DNA of 64,000 nucleotides. It comes from Branchipolynoe longqiensis. Lineage: Eukaryota > Annelida > Polychaeta > Phyllodocida > Polynoidae. Under the pieces are notes generated by a model. It searched no databases and was not told the origin of the DNA. It saw nothing but the letters and a program-made list of their open reading frames with translations. Positions 1 to 10,651 of this stretch are shown here, in pieces. Made by a program: the position numbers and the translations under genes. Location: the NCBI GenBank assembly GCA_030323885.1, contig CM059187.1:125100025-125164024 (forward strand), written 5' to 3'. Positions within the stretch are counted from its first letter, which is position 1. Every line of letters begins with the position of its first letter.

Positions 1-409
1 GTATGCTAGTTAGTGCGAGTGTGTTAGTGTGTACGTATGAGTGTGAGTGTGTGTGTGATGGCTTGATTCACTAACTGCACTAACCTCTCGCCTAACCTGT
101 GTACTCTTCTAGTAAAACATGGTGACATAACGAGCTTCATAACGACAGAGCCACACAAGGCATCCCGTGTTGACCACACCTCGCAAATCGAGTTTTACTG
201 AAGAGGAAGCCACCAAGTACCCTTAATGAGCTAATCGTCCAGGCAGTGTTTGGGGCACTGCATAATGAAAGGAAAAGAAAAGAAGAAAATGAAGAAAATG
301 AAGCAACACCGCTTTGTTTGCATAATCCGCCCTCCAGCTGGGTGGGGGGGGGGGGAGAAGCTTACCTGCAATTAATCGACTATTCCATCCGAAATATTAA
401 TATAGTTAA

Positions 410-791
410 TGGAGCAGTCACACTACGACGTGTATTCCGGCGTGCCGCCAACGCGCTTAAATATATTCAACGCGTCGAGAAACGTCAAACTTGACCCAAT
501 TTCACCAGGTTCCCACGCTACGCAACACGTCGGCGCGCGTCGCCCAGCGCCGAAAGTTTTGTGCTTGCACAAAACTTTCGGCGCTGGGCGACGCGCGCCG
601 ACGTGTTGGTTCAGATGTGCCTGTCACTCAAAGTGTACCGACGTGTACCGACGCGCCGGTAACGCGTCTGTAACGCGTCTGTAGCGCGTTTGTAACGCGT
701 CCCGACGCTTCCCGACGTTTCGCCCAAAAACCCAACACGTTGCCACGCGTTGTCCAACGCCGGGCCAAAACGTCGTAGTGTGACTGCTCCA
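410..791. mobile_element. Harbinger-type MITE, copy a
   Basis: A 382-bp non-autonomous DNA element starts TGGAGCAGTCACACTACGAC and ends with the inverse. It is flanked by perfect 3-bp duplications TAA (407-409 and 792-794). A TWA duplication is typical of PIF/Harbinger (Tourist-like) transposons; that assignment is inferred because no transposase is present. The interior is CpG-rich, with degenerate repeats of acgcgtc. It holds a perfect 42-bp palindrome at 523-608. Ends match copies at 2242 and 20992 (for example CGTCGAGAAACGTCAAACTT near the left end), but the middle is different and shorter. Confidence 0.85.
523..608. repeat. perfect 42-bp palindrome, 2-nt loop
   Basis: Bases 523-564 are the exact reverse complement of 567-608, separated only by TT. 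The centre reads GTTTTGTGC-TT-GCACAAAAC, which is the palindrome core shared by the related MITEs, here extended outward by GC-rich sequence. Confidence 0.95.
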
Positions 792-929
792 TAACACACG
801 GTTCCAGTATTCTTGCACAGTTCAAGCATTGTATTGATTAATTATAATTTGTTCACAATGATCTGTGAAAATAAATTGTGGATTTGAATTTGCTGGAAAG
901 TCAAGCAAGAAAGAAAAATCCGCCGGTGT

Positions 930-1085
930 GACTGACAGTGGTGTATATTCGGTGGAGGCGAGGAGGCCGAAGGTGGCGCCACCAGTACAGTGTTGGGTCT
1001 TACAGAGAATAGCAATAATAATAATCCCCTTGCATATCATTATACTTGCATAATGCGTTATACAACACACATATATTTATATATA
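930..1085. repeat. dispersed repeat linked to (TA)n
   Basis: A segment containing GGTGGCGCCACCAGTACAG followed by a TTATAC..GTATAA palindromic stretch and then a TA microsatellite. Similar arrangements occur near 3430-3620, 7620-7765, 22685-22760 and 47740-47935. Boundaries are not resolved. Confidence 0.4.
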
Positions 1086-1090
1086 TATAT

Positions 1091-1336
1091 GAGACTGTCT
1101 CAAAAGGTGCGAAGCAATATTGGATAAAACTGTGTCCATTGTAATGATCAACATACTATCTGCCTATGCAATTTCTCAGGATAAACTGATTTATTTTTTA
1201 CATGGTGTTTCATAATCCCAATAGAATACATATTGATTTGAAGCAAACCATTTCAGTATAACCATTTCTGTGCTGTTTTGTGTCAATTGGTACAATGGGG
1301 GAAAAAAGAGGAGTTATCACCTTTTGAGACAGGCTC
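1091..1336. mobile_element. MITE with TIR GAGCCTGTCTCAAAAGGTG
   Basis: A 246-bp element lies between two TA microsatellites. Its left end, GAGACTGTCTCAAAAGGTG, is the inverse of its right end, CACCTTTTGAGACAGGCTC, with one mismatch. The flanks are TA-rich, so the duplication cannot be read with certainty. No ORF is present. Confidence 0.7.
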
Positions 1337-1671
1337 ATTATATATATATATGAGCCTGTGTATATAAAATAAAGACGTATACTGTTATTATTGAGATATT
1401 GTCAGTGTAGTGTTGGGTGAAGGCACTCGGTAAGCCCGTGGGGATCTCGTTGTTCCACGGCGCTGCATAGAGACAATGGTACCGGTGATTAATCTGCGGA
1501 CTACAGTAACCCCCAGTCTCCCCCTGGTGGAGAATAATGTGCGTAACAGGGTGTGTGGATGAGAGAGGGAGAGAGAGAGAGAGAAAGAGCGGCTGCGTCG
1601 TAGCGTGTGCGTGTGTTACGCGTGTATGTCATGTATGCGTCTATGCAATGTTGTATGCTCCTCCTGATATG

Positions 1672-1700
1672 ACCTGAAGTGTTGCCAGGATGTAACTGGA
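1672..1700 (+). repeat. SINE 3'-tail fragment
   Basis: The stretch CTGATATGACCTGAAGTGTTGCCAGGATGTAAC matches the 3' end of the long-tailed SINE family; the rest of that copy is missing. Confidence 0.55.
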
Positions 1701-1737
1701 TGTATCTGAATATGTGTGTAGGCATTGCCCTATCTTA

Positions 1738-2238
1738 TGGTGCAGTAACACTACGACGCTTCTCTCTGGCGTGCCGCCAGCGCACAAAATAACTTCTACG
1801 CGTCGAGAAACGTCCAACTTTTCGGCGGTTTGGGGGAAAAGATCGGCGTCAGGGCAGCGTGTTAGTAGTGCGCGGCCAACGGGTGTCGACGCGTTGGGGG
1901 AAAAAAAAAGTTTGGTGTGACGTGCTCATATTACCTTAGATGTTGGTAGGACGTAAACCAAGAAAGCAACGATTTGCCGCAACGTGTGGAGACGACCGCC
2001 CGCGCACGCGCCGTCTGCCTAGCGTTCCCATAATGTTATTCCGGCGCGTCCAACGGAGCTCGACGACCGCCTAACGTCCTCCTAACGTCCTTACCCATAT
2101 ATTTGCGCGCGCTGCCGGTCGTGTACCGACGCGCGCATAACGCGCCCCCAGCGTGTGTCACAGTTTCCCTAATTATCGCCCAAAATCACCACACGTTGAC
2201 GGGTCGCCGGCGAGAAGCGTCGTAGTGTGACTGCACCA
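1738..2238. mobile_element. Harbinger-type MITE, copy b
   Basis: A 501-bp element with TIR TGGTGCAGTAACACTACGAC and TTA duplications at 1735-1737 and 2239-2241. It is the same family as the 2242 and 20992 copies but lacks about 90 bp that in those copies contain the AAGTTTTG..CAAAACTT palindrome. It carries a SINE-tail-like segment at 1933-1958. Its right TTA is also the left flank of the next element, so the two copies are separated by only 3 bp. Confidence 0.85.
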
Positions 2239-2241
2239 TTA

Positions 2242-2831
2242 TGCCCCTGTCACACTACGACGCTTCTCCCGGCGATCCGTCAGCGTTGGAAATAAAATCT
2301 TGCGCGTCGAGAAACGTCAAACTTTTCGGCGGTTTGGGGGAAAAGATCGGCGTCAGCGCGGCGCGTTGTGTGCGCGCCGCCAACGTGTGTCGACGCGCTG
2401 GGAAAAAAAAAAAAAAAGTTTGGCACGACGTCTTCATTTAACCTTAAATGTTGCTAGGGCGTAAAACAAAAACGGCCCAGTTTGCGCAACGCGTGAGCAA
2501 CGACCCTCCCGCGCGCGCGCCGTCTTCGTACCGTTCCCATAACGTTATGCCGGCGCGTCCAACGCAGCGCGACGCGCGCCTAACGTCCTTACCCATATAT
2601 TTGCGCGCGCTGGCGGTCGTTGGAGAGTTTTGGACATGTTCAAAACCTTGGGCGACCGGCAACGCGCGCCGACTACCGCCGGCGACTCGCCGGCGACAAA
2701 GAAGTGTACCGACGTGTACCGACGCGCCCATAACGCGCCACCAGCGCTTCTCGATATTTCACCAAATATCGCCCAAAAAGACCACACGTTGACGGGTCGC
2801 CGGCGAGAAGCGTCGTAGTGTGACAGGGGCA
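2242..2831. mobile_element. Harbinger-type MITE, copy c
   Basis: A 590-bp element with near-perfect TIR TGCCCCTGTCACACTACGAC. The left flank is TTA. The right flank is TAGTAATGCC, consistent with a TTA duplication that lost one T, because related SINEs read CCTAGTAATGCC at this point. A palindrome core is centred at 2636/2637, 195 bp from the right end. A SINE-tail-like segment sits at 2441-2470. The element is about 590 bp long, like the copy at 20992. Confidence 0.85.
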
Positions 2832-2835
2832 TAGT

Positions 2836-2970
2836 AATGCCAAGCGTCAGATTAGGTAGCGACAGGTATCAATTTTGTAAGTGATTGATTTGACTCGGCT
2901 GGGATTTGAACTCGCGACCTTCCGCACGGGAAGCCTGCGCTCTTACCTATTTGACCACGGCGTCCAGTGT
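2836..2970 (-). repeat. tRNA-derived SINE, 5' part
   Basis: On the minus strand this reads GGACGCCGTGGTCAAATAGG (A-box region), then GAGTTCAAATCCCAGCCGAG (B-box region), then the AATTGATACTTGTCGC-type body. It ends abruptly at copy c. A matching 16-bp piece, GCATTGCCCTATCTTA, is found left of copy b at 1722-1737, so both MITEs probably inserted into this SINE. Confidence 0.75.
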
Positions 2971-2999
2971 ATGTATTTTTGAATGTATGAATGTGTGGG

Positions 3000-3100
3000 T
3001 GTATATATACATATACATATAGTATACTTATACATATATATAAACATATACATATACATATACATATACATACAGTATACATATACATATATAGGCAGGG
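3000..3100. repeat. TATACA/TA microsatellite
   Basis: Alternating ATACAT and TA units. The short ORFs across it are tyrosine/isoleucine-rich artefacts. Confidence 0.9.
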
Positions 3101-3117
3101 TCTGGCTTGGGATTTTC

Positions 3118-3185
3118 AGGTGATACGCTTTGTTTGTTTGTTGTTGTTTTACGTCCTAGCGTCATGTCAGGACGGCCAGGTGGTA
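3118..3185 (-). repeat. SINE 3'-tail fragment
   Basis: GTTTGTTGTTGTTTTACGTCCTAGCG-like sequence is the reverse complement of the SINE tail (GCTAGGACGTAAAACAACAA) and its upstream domain, truncated after about 65 bp. Confidence 0.6.
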
Positions 3186-3245
3186 CACAGATGGAATAAA
3201 GCGCTATTGAAATAAAACACGATGGAATAAAATGCTATAAAACAT

Positions 3246-3248
3246 CAC

Positions 3249-3281
<33 letters not shown>

Positions 3282-3345
3282 AATTTAATATTTATAATTT
3301 TAGCGGGTACGCAGCTGCATACCTTCATATATGGAAGCTAGGCTC

Positions 3346-3395
<50 letters not shown>

Positions 3396-3420
3396 ACACA
3401 ATATATATACACATACAATA
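3246..3420. repeat. (TA)n microsatellites
   Basis: Two TA tracts (3246-3282 and 3346-3391) flank a short unique segment, followed by a third at 3400-3428. Confidence 0.9.
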
Positions 3421-4318
3421 TATATATATTCAGCAGTACAGTGAGTGAATGCAGGGGTTCTGAGGCGTGGCCGAGCGGGTGCCACCACGTGCTCAGGTCA
3501 TGAGGAACTAGTAGATGACCTAATGAGTAGGTGACCAGCCGATGACTTAGTGGCTGGGGGAGTAGATGAATCTTCCGGCTTATTATACTTGTATAATGGC
3601 TTATACAGCATATATATTGTATGTGTAAACATGAATGTATACATCTATGTATGCCCAAATATATGTGTATTTACATGTGCACGTGCATATGTACATGTAT
3701 GTACTCTATGCGCGTGTGTTACTGTTACTAGTGTTAGTGCATATATCAGGCGTGTACATGCGACCATATAATATATGTCAATGCACCCATGCGTGCCTTC
3801 ACACTACACGCGTGTGTTCACGCATGCCCGTGTGAGTACGTGTGCATGCATGTGTTTTGTTGGGGTATTGACACATTGTGTGTGTATCGTGTGTATACCT
3901 GTGTGTCGCTGCCCCCTTACCCCCCCCCCCCCGCCCCGCCCCCGAGTACACTGCCTGTGTATAGCTGGCTAACCACCATTCAACCCACACCGACCGACCC
4001 CCATAATGGACGTCACATTCCCCATATGCAACAAAGTAGGTAATGACCATGTGGTGGATCTGCCTCATTAACAACACTGTCTGGACCTAAACCAGTTACC
4101 TTTAGTGCGGCTAATAAGCCATATTCCAGTTATCGCCATCAACTAGTTAGTGATGCTAATTTCATTGACAAGTCATAATGTCCTCAGCTCTAGTTATCGG
4201 GTCATTGAATGTATCTTGGGTGCATTAATTTAGACGTGGGCAGGTCTTTGACTGCCAGTACCCAGGTACCACATGATTCGATTCGATATGAGATGGTGTG
4301 ACAACCCTTCACTCCCGA

Positions 4319-4672
4319 CCAGACGCGGTGGCCGAATGAGTAGAGCGTCCGACTCCTGTTTTATTTTGGGAGATCGGGAGATCCGAACCCATGAGTTTGT
4401 GGGTTCGAATCCTGGTCGAGTCAAACCAATGACTTCAAAATTGATACTTGTCACTTCCTAGCCTGGCGCTCGGCATTAATAATAGGATAGGGCAAGGACT
4501 GGTTGGCTCAGTGTCAGGATAATGTGACTGAGTGGGATATCAGGTCATGGTGCTGGCAGCCTGATATCCCAGTGGGGCAGCAGTATGAAGTCACCATGAG
4601 TGCGCACTGTCACAAGTCAATACCGTCCTGATATGACATTAGGTGTTGCTAGGAGGTAAAACAACAACAAGC
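4319..4672 (+). repeat. tRNA-derived SINE, long tail
   Basis: This is a complete SINE. The head has an A-box-like GGTGGCCGAATGAGTAGAGC and a B-box-like GGGTTCGAATCC. The body reads GATACTTGTC..CCTAGC..GGCATT..AGGATAGGGCAAGG. The central domain is GTGACTGAGTGGGATATCAG..GGGGCAGCA. The 3' end is GTTGCTAGGAGGTAAAACAACAAC. Pol III promoter boxes and a conserved 3' end imply retroposition by a partner LINE, which is not visible here. The head contains a local duplication around GGAGATC. Confidence 0.9.
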
Positions 4673-5065
4673 AAACAGATCTCCACTCCTCATCCCTCAA
4701 TCCCACCTCCCAAAGTAATTCTCAATAGGTACACCAGTAAGGTGCCAAGTATATCGTCATATCAATCTCGAATCATACAAAAAAGGGTCCAATCATGTAC
4801 GTTTCCGGTAACTAATGACTGATTGTGGTAATACGAAACTGTAAAGTTTGTTTTTGTATTTTTTTTTTTTTTGTGGTGTTTTTTTAAGACCAGTGTCCGT
4901 ATAGTATTTTTATATCTAGAATTCAGGAGGACACTTTTACTATTATGGATATTCCGAGTTCTGCTGGTCAGTAAGGACTGAAGCTGCCACTTAGCATATC
5001 GAGTCGCAGCGTCAGCTTACACGGTGCAAGATGGGCATGGTATCTGTCCCAGTTATACCCTTCAC

Positions 5066-5400
5066 CAGACGGAATGGCCGAATGAGTTAGAGCGTCCGTC
5101 TCCTGTGTTGGTAGATCGTGGGGTAGTGGGTTCGAACCATGGTCGAGTCAAACCAATGACTTAAAAAATTATACTTGTCGCTTCCTAGCCTTTATTAAGG
5201 ATAGGAAGCGACAAGATAGGGCAATGACTGGTTGGCTCAGTGTCAGGATAATGTGACTGAGTGGGATATCAGGTCATGGTGCTGGCGGCCTGGTCTTCCA
5301 GTGGGGCAGCACTATAAAGTCGCCATGAGTGCGCACTGTAACAAGTCGGTACCCGTCCTGATATGACCTTAGATGTTGCTAGGACGTAAAACAACAACAC
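5066..5400 (+). repeat. tRNA-derived SINE, long tail
   Basis: A full copy of the same family: head with GGAATGGCCGAATGAGTTAG and GGGTTCGAACC, body, central domain, and tail GATGTTGCTAGGACGTAAAA plus CAA repeats. A 21-bp local inverted repeat (AGGATAGGAAGCGACAAG against the body) is near 5190-5215. Confidence 0.9.
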
Positions 5401-5427
5401 ACAAATATACCCTTCACTATAGAACCA

Positions 5428-5728
5428 GGCCGGACGCGGTAGCCGAATTGGTAAGAGCCTCAATTGGCTTCCTTTGAGAAAGGTCGGGGGTTCGAATCCT
5501 GGCCGAGTCAAACCAGGAACTTACACAATCGATAATTGTTGGTACGGAGTCTGGCGCTTGGCATGAATAGGAATGGCCAAGGACTGCGTGGGATATCAGG
5601 TCATGGCGCCAGTGACGTGATCTCCCGGTGGGGCAGCACTATGCATTCACCACGAGTGCATGCCTGACAAGTCCTGATATGACCTCAGGTGTTGCTAGGA
5701 TGTAAATCCCCAACAAACAAACAATCGC
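5428..5728 (+). repeat. tRNA-derived SINE, long tail
   Basis: Starts CCGGACGCGGTAGCCGAATT, has B-box GGGTTCGAATCC, and ends GTTGCTAGGATGTAAATCCC followed by CAAACAA. It carries a short deletion in the central region compared with the preceding copy. Confidence 0.88.
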
Positions 5729-5751
5729 TATAGAACCCGGAATATACTTTA

Positions 5752-6440
5752 AACCAATGGCCGAATGAGTTAGAGCGTCCGTCTCCCGTGTTGGTAGATC
5801 ATGGGATCGTGGGTTCGAATCCTGGTTGAGTCAAACCAATGACTTAAAAATTGATACTTGTCGCTTCCTAGCCAGGCGCTCAGCATTATTAGGACAGGGC
5901 AAGGAGCAGTGGAATGAGGAAGACCAGTCGTCTGCAACTGAAATTTCCCCTGCTTAAGGGGCTGTCACATTACGGCGTATGGCGGGAGCGTATTGAAAAC
6001 CTACGTACGCCATCGGGTGCCACTTTCGGGTGTGTTTGAGCGTATGCGTAGCGTATGCGTAGCGTATGCGTAGCGTAATCGCGTAGCGTATGGGAGCGTC
6101 ATGGGAGCGTGCCAGGACATTTTTTGACATTTTGGGCCATACGCCCACATAGGTCGTGTTTTTTTGAGTATGCACAAAAAAAAAAGGACGGACGAATTTA
6201 TGAAAGCGTTATATTTTGGCGGCGTAATGCATCATAAGCTTCACATTACGCCGGCGTGTTGGCGGCGACTGGTGGCGATTATGCGTAGCGTAATGCGTAG
6301 CCGTATGGAGTAGCGTAATAGCGTTAGCGTTATGCGGCGTATGGCGACGTATATGACGTAAGCCGCTACGCCGCCATACGCTTCCGCCATACGCCGTAAT
6401 GTGACAGCCCCTTTAAACAACTAATGTACCAACAACAAAA
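5752..6440 (+). repeat. SINE with short alternative tail, split by MITE
   Basis: The head (GGCCGAATGAGTTAGAGCG, GGGTTCGAATCC) and body are those of the long SINE. After GGGCAAGG the copy switches to GAGCAGTGGAATGAGGAAGA..GAAATTTCCCCTGCTTAA. Its tail is interrupted at the TTA by the MITE at 5957-6412 and resumes with AAACAACTAATGTACC. The same alternative tail occurs at 30873 and 34785, minus strand. Confidence 0.75.
5957..6412. mobile_element. Harbinger-type MITE, copy d
   Basis: A 456-bp element with TIR AGGGGCTGTCACATTACGGC and perfect TTA duplications (5954-5956, 6413-6415). The interior is built from degenerate GCGTAGCGTAT repeats. A weak version of the palindrome core (TTTTTGAGTATGCACAAAAA) lies near 6161-6180. 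Confidence 0.85.
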
Positions 6441-6826
6441 AAACTGTTCACGTATAATCACATGCCTCTTAATAACTAAACCTGGTGTGGGTCTTATCAT
6501 ACAGTTCTTTCTAATATAAGTTACACTGAAATTGTCCATGAGATAAAATATCACTTCTTACATCATGGTGTATATGTATTCACCACCTCCTCACCCACCC
6601 TCCATTGTGTAAGCTGTAGCTGTAGCCGGGTGTGCTGGGTGACAACAACAGTCATTATTGAGGGACCAGTGGAACTCTGAATACACTATTTATCGAGCCT
6701 GACATGTCACATGGTAACCAAGTTCCAATATCTCTCCTCTGCTTTTATAATCTGTGGGAAAGACTTTTTAATTTTATTCGACTGTAAAATGTGTTATTGT
6801 ATAATTTGTGAACAAAATGAGTTAAG

Positions 6827-6835
<9 letters not shown>

Positions 6836-6904
<69 letters not shown>
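6836..6904. repeat. (TA)n microsatellite
   Basis: About 70 bp of nearly pure TA. Confidence 0.95.
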
Positions 6905-6906
<2 letters not shown>

Positions 6907-6963
6907 TCTATAGTTTACTTAACTAACTCATTGTTTAGCTATTATTTGTAGATTGTATATACA

Positions 6964-7299
6964 CAGTATAACCCGGTTAAACCAAGCTTGGTTAAACCAA
7001 ACGCTCGGTTAATCCAAACTTTTTTTGGCAGCCCATCAATATACTACCGTTTATCATATAAAAAAGTGATTAAACCAAAGTTGGTTAATCCAAATTATTG
7101 GTTAATCCAAACAAAATTCTCGGACCCTAGGCCACTTCCAGTATGGTTATACCAAACTTTCATGTAGTTATAAGGTCATCTGAGACCCCACCAACTTTTT
7201 TTTATATGATAAATGGTAGTATTTTACCGGACCGCCGAAAAAAGTTTGGATTAACCGATCAGTTGGTTTAATCGAGCTTGGTTTAATGGGGCTATACTG
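6964..7299. mobile_element. pogo/Tigger-like MITE, GGTTAAACC-rich
   Basis: The left end CAGTATAACCCGGTTAAACC mirrors the right end GGTTTAATGGGGCTATACTG. The interior repeats GGTTAATCCAAAC and its complement. CAGT termini and TA on the right flank fit pogo/Tigger-type non-autonomous elements (inferred). The left flank is CA, so the duplication is incomplete. Confidence 0.65.
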
Positions 7300-7384
7300 T
7301 ATATACATAAAAACAATAATCAAAGTGTCCACATACATTGTATACTACATGTGCAATACACGCTTACTCAAAGTCAAAGTTGAA

Positions 7385-7468
7385 GCCAAAGCTCGGTTAA
7401 ACCAATGATCGGTTAATCCAAACAAATTTCTAGGGTCCCTTCAAGTTTGGTTTAACGGGGTCATACTG
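7385..7468. mobile_element. truncated end of the 6964 MITE family
   Basis: GCTCGGTTAAACC..TTTGGTTTAACGGGGTCATACTG repeats the right terminal part of the 6964 element; the left end is missing. Confidence 0.6.
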
Positions 7469-7485
7469 TGTACATGCACAGAAAT

Positions 7486-7511
7486 ATATATATATATTCA
7501 AATATATATAG

Positions 7512-7549
<38 letters not shown>

Positions 7550-7562
7550 ATATATATATAGT
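7486..7562. repeat. (TA)n microsatellite
   Basis: TA repeats with a few interruptions. Confidence 0.9.
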
Positions 7563-7904
7563 GACTATATATAATCATCGAATATGGGGTAGGGTCTATT
7601 CCTCCAGTGTGTGCGGCACGAGGGGGGGGGCACCCGTATGCAATTACCCCACCAGCTGGGGACGGGGGGGGGGGGTACTCCACCACGGCGCCTATGGAGG
7701 AATAATAGTGATACGTATATATGCTCCCCTAGCAGAAATGTATAATGCGTTATACATCACATATATAGTCAGTCACTGAATGTTCCGGCGTTGCATTGGT
7801 TGATATTTCCGGTAAGTTCCATGTAGTGCTGTGAGTCTCCGATAGGGGGAGCTGCTATCAAAGTATGTATTACTAATAGTGTGAAAACTAAAGCTAAAGC
7901 TTAA

Positions 7905-8223
7905 GCTAGGATTCCTTACACGCGGTATGCGGTATGCGAATGCGAATGCGAATGCGGCAAAACATCGAAAAGCATCTAAGTCAATGGGGGTGATTCCTTA
8001 CACGCGGTATGCGGTATGCGGCATGCGGCATGCGAATACTGAATCGGTCCATGTACCGATCGGTGCGGCATGCGAATGCGAATGCTGCTGCGTTTGCCAT
8101 AGAGAACAGTGGTGAGGAAACCTGACACTGTGTGTGAGTGTGTGTGTGGGTGTGGGTGAAAGGACCCATCCCGTAATCACGCCGCACGCCGCATACCGCA
8201 TACCGTGTGTAAGGAATCCTGGC
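7905..8223. mobile_element. TTAA-associated MITE with doubled terminal block
   Basis: The element begins GCTAGGATTCCTTACACGCG and ends with the inverse (..GTAAGGAATCCTGGC). Both sides are TTAA (7901-7904 and 8224-8227), a piggyBac-type target (inference). The terminal motif is repeated inside: ATTCCTTACACGCGGTATGC recurs near 7994. The interior is built of GAATGCG and its complement. Confidence 0.7.
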
Positions 8224-8227
8224 TTAA

Positions 8228-8523
8228 GACTCCACATACGCGGTATGCGGAATGCGAATGTGGCGATTTTCAGTCTTTCTTGTTCCAAATTTGTGAAGGG
8301 AAATCAATGTTTCTGTTGTTTCCTATGGCAAATGGGGCTGCAGTCGCATTCATATTCGCACCGATCGGTCCATGGGTCGATTCATTTGCCCGCATTTGCA
8401 TTCACATTCGCATTTGCAATCGCATTCAGACATATGGAAGCACCACTGTACGTTTCCATGTTTCTCCATTTTTTGCCGCATTCGCATACCGCATACCGCG
8501 TACCGCGTATATGGAATCTCAGC
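8228..8523. mobile_element. TTAA-associated MITE, second copy
   Basis: Starts immediately after the shared TTAA at 8224-8227 with CTCCACATACGCGGTATGCG and ends CGCGTATATGGAATCTCAGC followed by TTTA. It is related to the preceding element but has a CATATACGCG variant terminus like the copy at 62569. Confidence 0.6.
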
Positions 8524-8682
8524 TTTAGGTATGGTGGATATACAAAGGGTATTAGGTATAGCAAAATGGTGGATGTTAATGTGTTGTTAGTGGTGGGGGG
8601 ATGTATTATGATATGAATTTTATCGCAATACTGATTGAATCGATCAATCAATCACAATTAGTTAGTTTTCTATGTTCCCTTA

Positions 8683-8956
8683 TACCTGGTACACACCTAC
8701 CGTATACGATTCACGCACTAAAACTCACGACTCGACCCGACCCGCTTAAAACTGAAAACGGGCCGATTCATTTTTCGAATCGCGAATCGCAATCGTAATC
8801 GGCCTGTTTTAGCCCTAAAACTGAGTTTTTAGTCGTGAATCGCAATCGCTAGGTGTGCGCGGGGAGTGCACACCTAGCAATTTTTGTGCGCGAAACGGGC
8901 ATTTTAGATCGTATATGGTAGGTGAGTGCGCACAAACGGTAGGTGTGTGCTAGGCA
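8683..8956. mobile_element. MITE, TIR TGCCTGGTACACACCTACCG
   Basis: A 274-bp element with TTA duplications (8680-8682, 8957-8959). The interior contains ATTCG/CGAAT inverted stretches. It is a second family with a TWA-type duplication. Nearly the same 275-bp element is at 33566-33840. Confidence 0.85.
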
Positions 8957-9412
8957 TTATATGACATTTATTTGATCTCGTCATGATAAAGTTGGTCAGG
9001 ACGGGTTCGTCCTATCAGGAATATTCATGATTGTTGTTGATTACTTCAGTCATGTATATTTCTCGTGGGGTGTAGGTAATGAAGTAGGACCCCAGGTCTT
9101 GCTTCACCGCAGAACCATCTGGTGAATGGTTTGCGTAGCCAGCCATTTTTCAAATCCACGTTGATATTCCGCTTTACTTTAGCAATCATAACCGTTCGAG
9201 AAGTTAGACCTTGCCTCCGCCTATAGAAAGCCGTTCATCTCCCTGCTGACAAATGTTTCTCCCTCAGCCCTCCAATCCAAAGGACCTGTTGGGTTTATGG
9301 TGCTGACCACACTCACCAAGTTGCTTGGCAAGGTTAAAAAGTGTAGCATTTTGTGGAAGTTATGTAGGGAGTACCTAACCCCACCACACACCACTGGCAC
9401 GCCTATGTGAGT
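8957..9412. other. no recognisable gene or repeat
   Basis: About 450 bp of unique, mixed-composition sequence. I see no convincing ORF, splice pattern or repeat. Confidence 0.5.
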
Positions 9413-9415
9413 TTA

Positions 9416-10070
9416 AGGCCCTGTCACACTACGACGTAACGACGTCAACATAGGGAGAACGTGAAGAACGTTGAACTTCTCGGCGTAGTATGCAAATTTG
9501 GGCACAAGTTGAACATGGATGCAGCATAGTGGACGAGAGCGTAACATCGGTAAAGCGTAGTGATACCGTCATTCAACGAGAGAGGACAACGTCATGACGC
9601 TCACGGAACATTATGAACGTTATTCCATCGCCAGAAGAACATTATGTGACATTACATACATCATGAGACTTTGAACGTACGTTGAATGTACGTTCTCCTG
9701 ACGTTCTCCTGATGTTCTCCTGACGTTCCCATTACGCCGCGTGGGCATTTCCACCTGGTTTAATGTGGGTCAACGTAGTGGAACGTAGTTGAATATAGTG
9801 AGCAGCGTTTGCCTAACGTCCGTTTAACATCATTGACGTTCACTGAACTTGAACAGAATGGCGAACGTAAACCCTTACGTTCGAGCTACGTCGAAAGTTT
9901 TGAACATGTCCAAAACCTTGACGTAACATGACATAATGTGACGTAGCTCGACGTCAGTCTAATGTCATTCTGACGTCATCATAACGTAATCCAACGTACG
10001 TCAATGTAATGACGAAAAATCACCACATTAGGCTCACGTTCGCTCGTTACGTCGTAGTGTGACAGGGGTA
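9416..10070. mobile_element. Harbinger-type MITE, copy e
   Basis: A 655-bp element starting AGGCCCTGTCACACTACGAC and ending GTCGTAGTGTGACAGGGGTA, with TTA on both sides (9413-9415, 10071-10073). The interior is made of degenerate AACGTCA/TGACGTT units. The palindrome core TTTTGAACATGTCCAAAA is centred at 9906/9907, 164 bp from the right end. Confidence 0.88.
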
Positions 10071-10095
10071 TTAACATCAATCCCAAGATGTTTAA

Positions 10096-10442
10096 AGTTG
10101 CATAGTCTGATGGGTTTTGAGTTTCTGTCATTTTCTGAGATAAACATATTAGGCTGATCGTTATAATCTACCTAACTTTCATTTGAAGTAACTTTTATTT
10201 TAAATAGCTAACCTTTGAGATATTTGAAGTGCAAACAAGCACAATTAGTTTTGGCAAGCTTGCCAAAATTCTGACACCATAGGTTTCTGCAGAAATAGGT
10301 TCTATTAAATTGACTCAGTATTCCCTTCTATGTGGTGACACATGTTTAACAAGGGCACCAGTATTTAAGTTAGATATGTAGAATCAAATTAAGATACCTG
10401 TTTTTGTTTTGAAAATTTGATGCTTCATCGGACTATGTAGCT
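10096..10442. mobile_element. TTAA-flanked MITE, TIR AGCTGCATAGTCCGATG
   Basis: A 347-bp AT-rich element with TTAA at 10092-10095 and 10443-10446. Left end AGTTGCATAGTCTGATG, right end CATCGGACTATGTAGCT. TTAA fits piggyBac-type insertion, though the TIR does not start with CCC, so the superfamily is uncertain. Relatives are at 26945, 41103, 41436 and 48085. Confidence 0.75.
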
Positions 10443-10651
10443 TTAATACTAGTCGCAATAATGGAGTTTGGGTCGCCATGTTTTGATTGTTTTGGAGCTG
10501 TATTTTAATAAGAAATTCCAGACATTATCACTCTATTTCTTTAGTCCATACCCGTATGTAGGTATGCAGGTATTGCAATACCTCAGGGAGTTTGATGCCC
10601 CTGCCCTGCAGAGTTGTAAACCACTGCCTTGTGGTAGAGGTTCTTGACAGA

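Noticed and set aside
3460..3500. A-box-like GCGTGGCCGAGCGGGTGCCA as a tRNA or SINE head
   Set aside because: No B box or SINE body follows; probably chance or a remnant too short to assign.
4319..4400. Genuine tRNA genes at SINE heads
   Set aside because: Each is followed by the same SINE body and tail, and the cloverleaf is imperfect.
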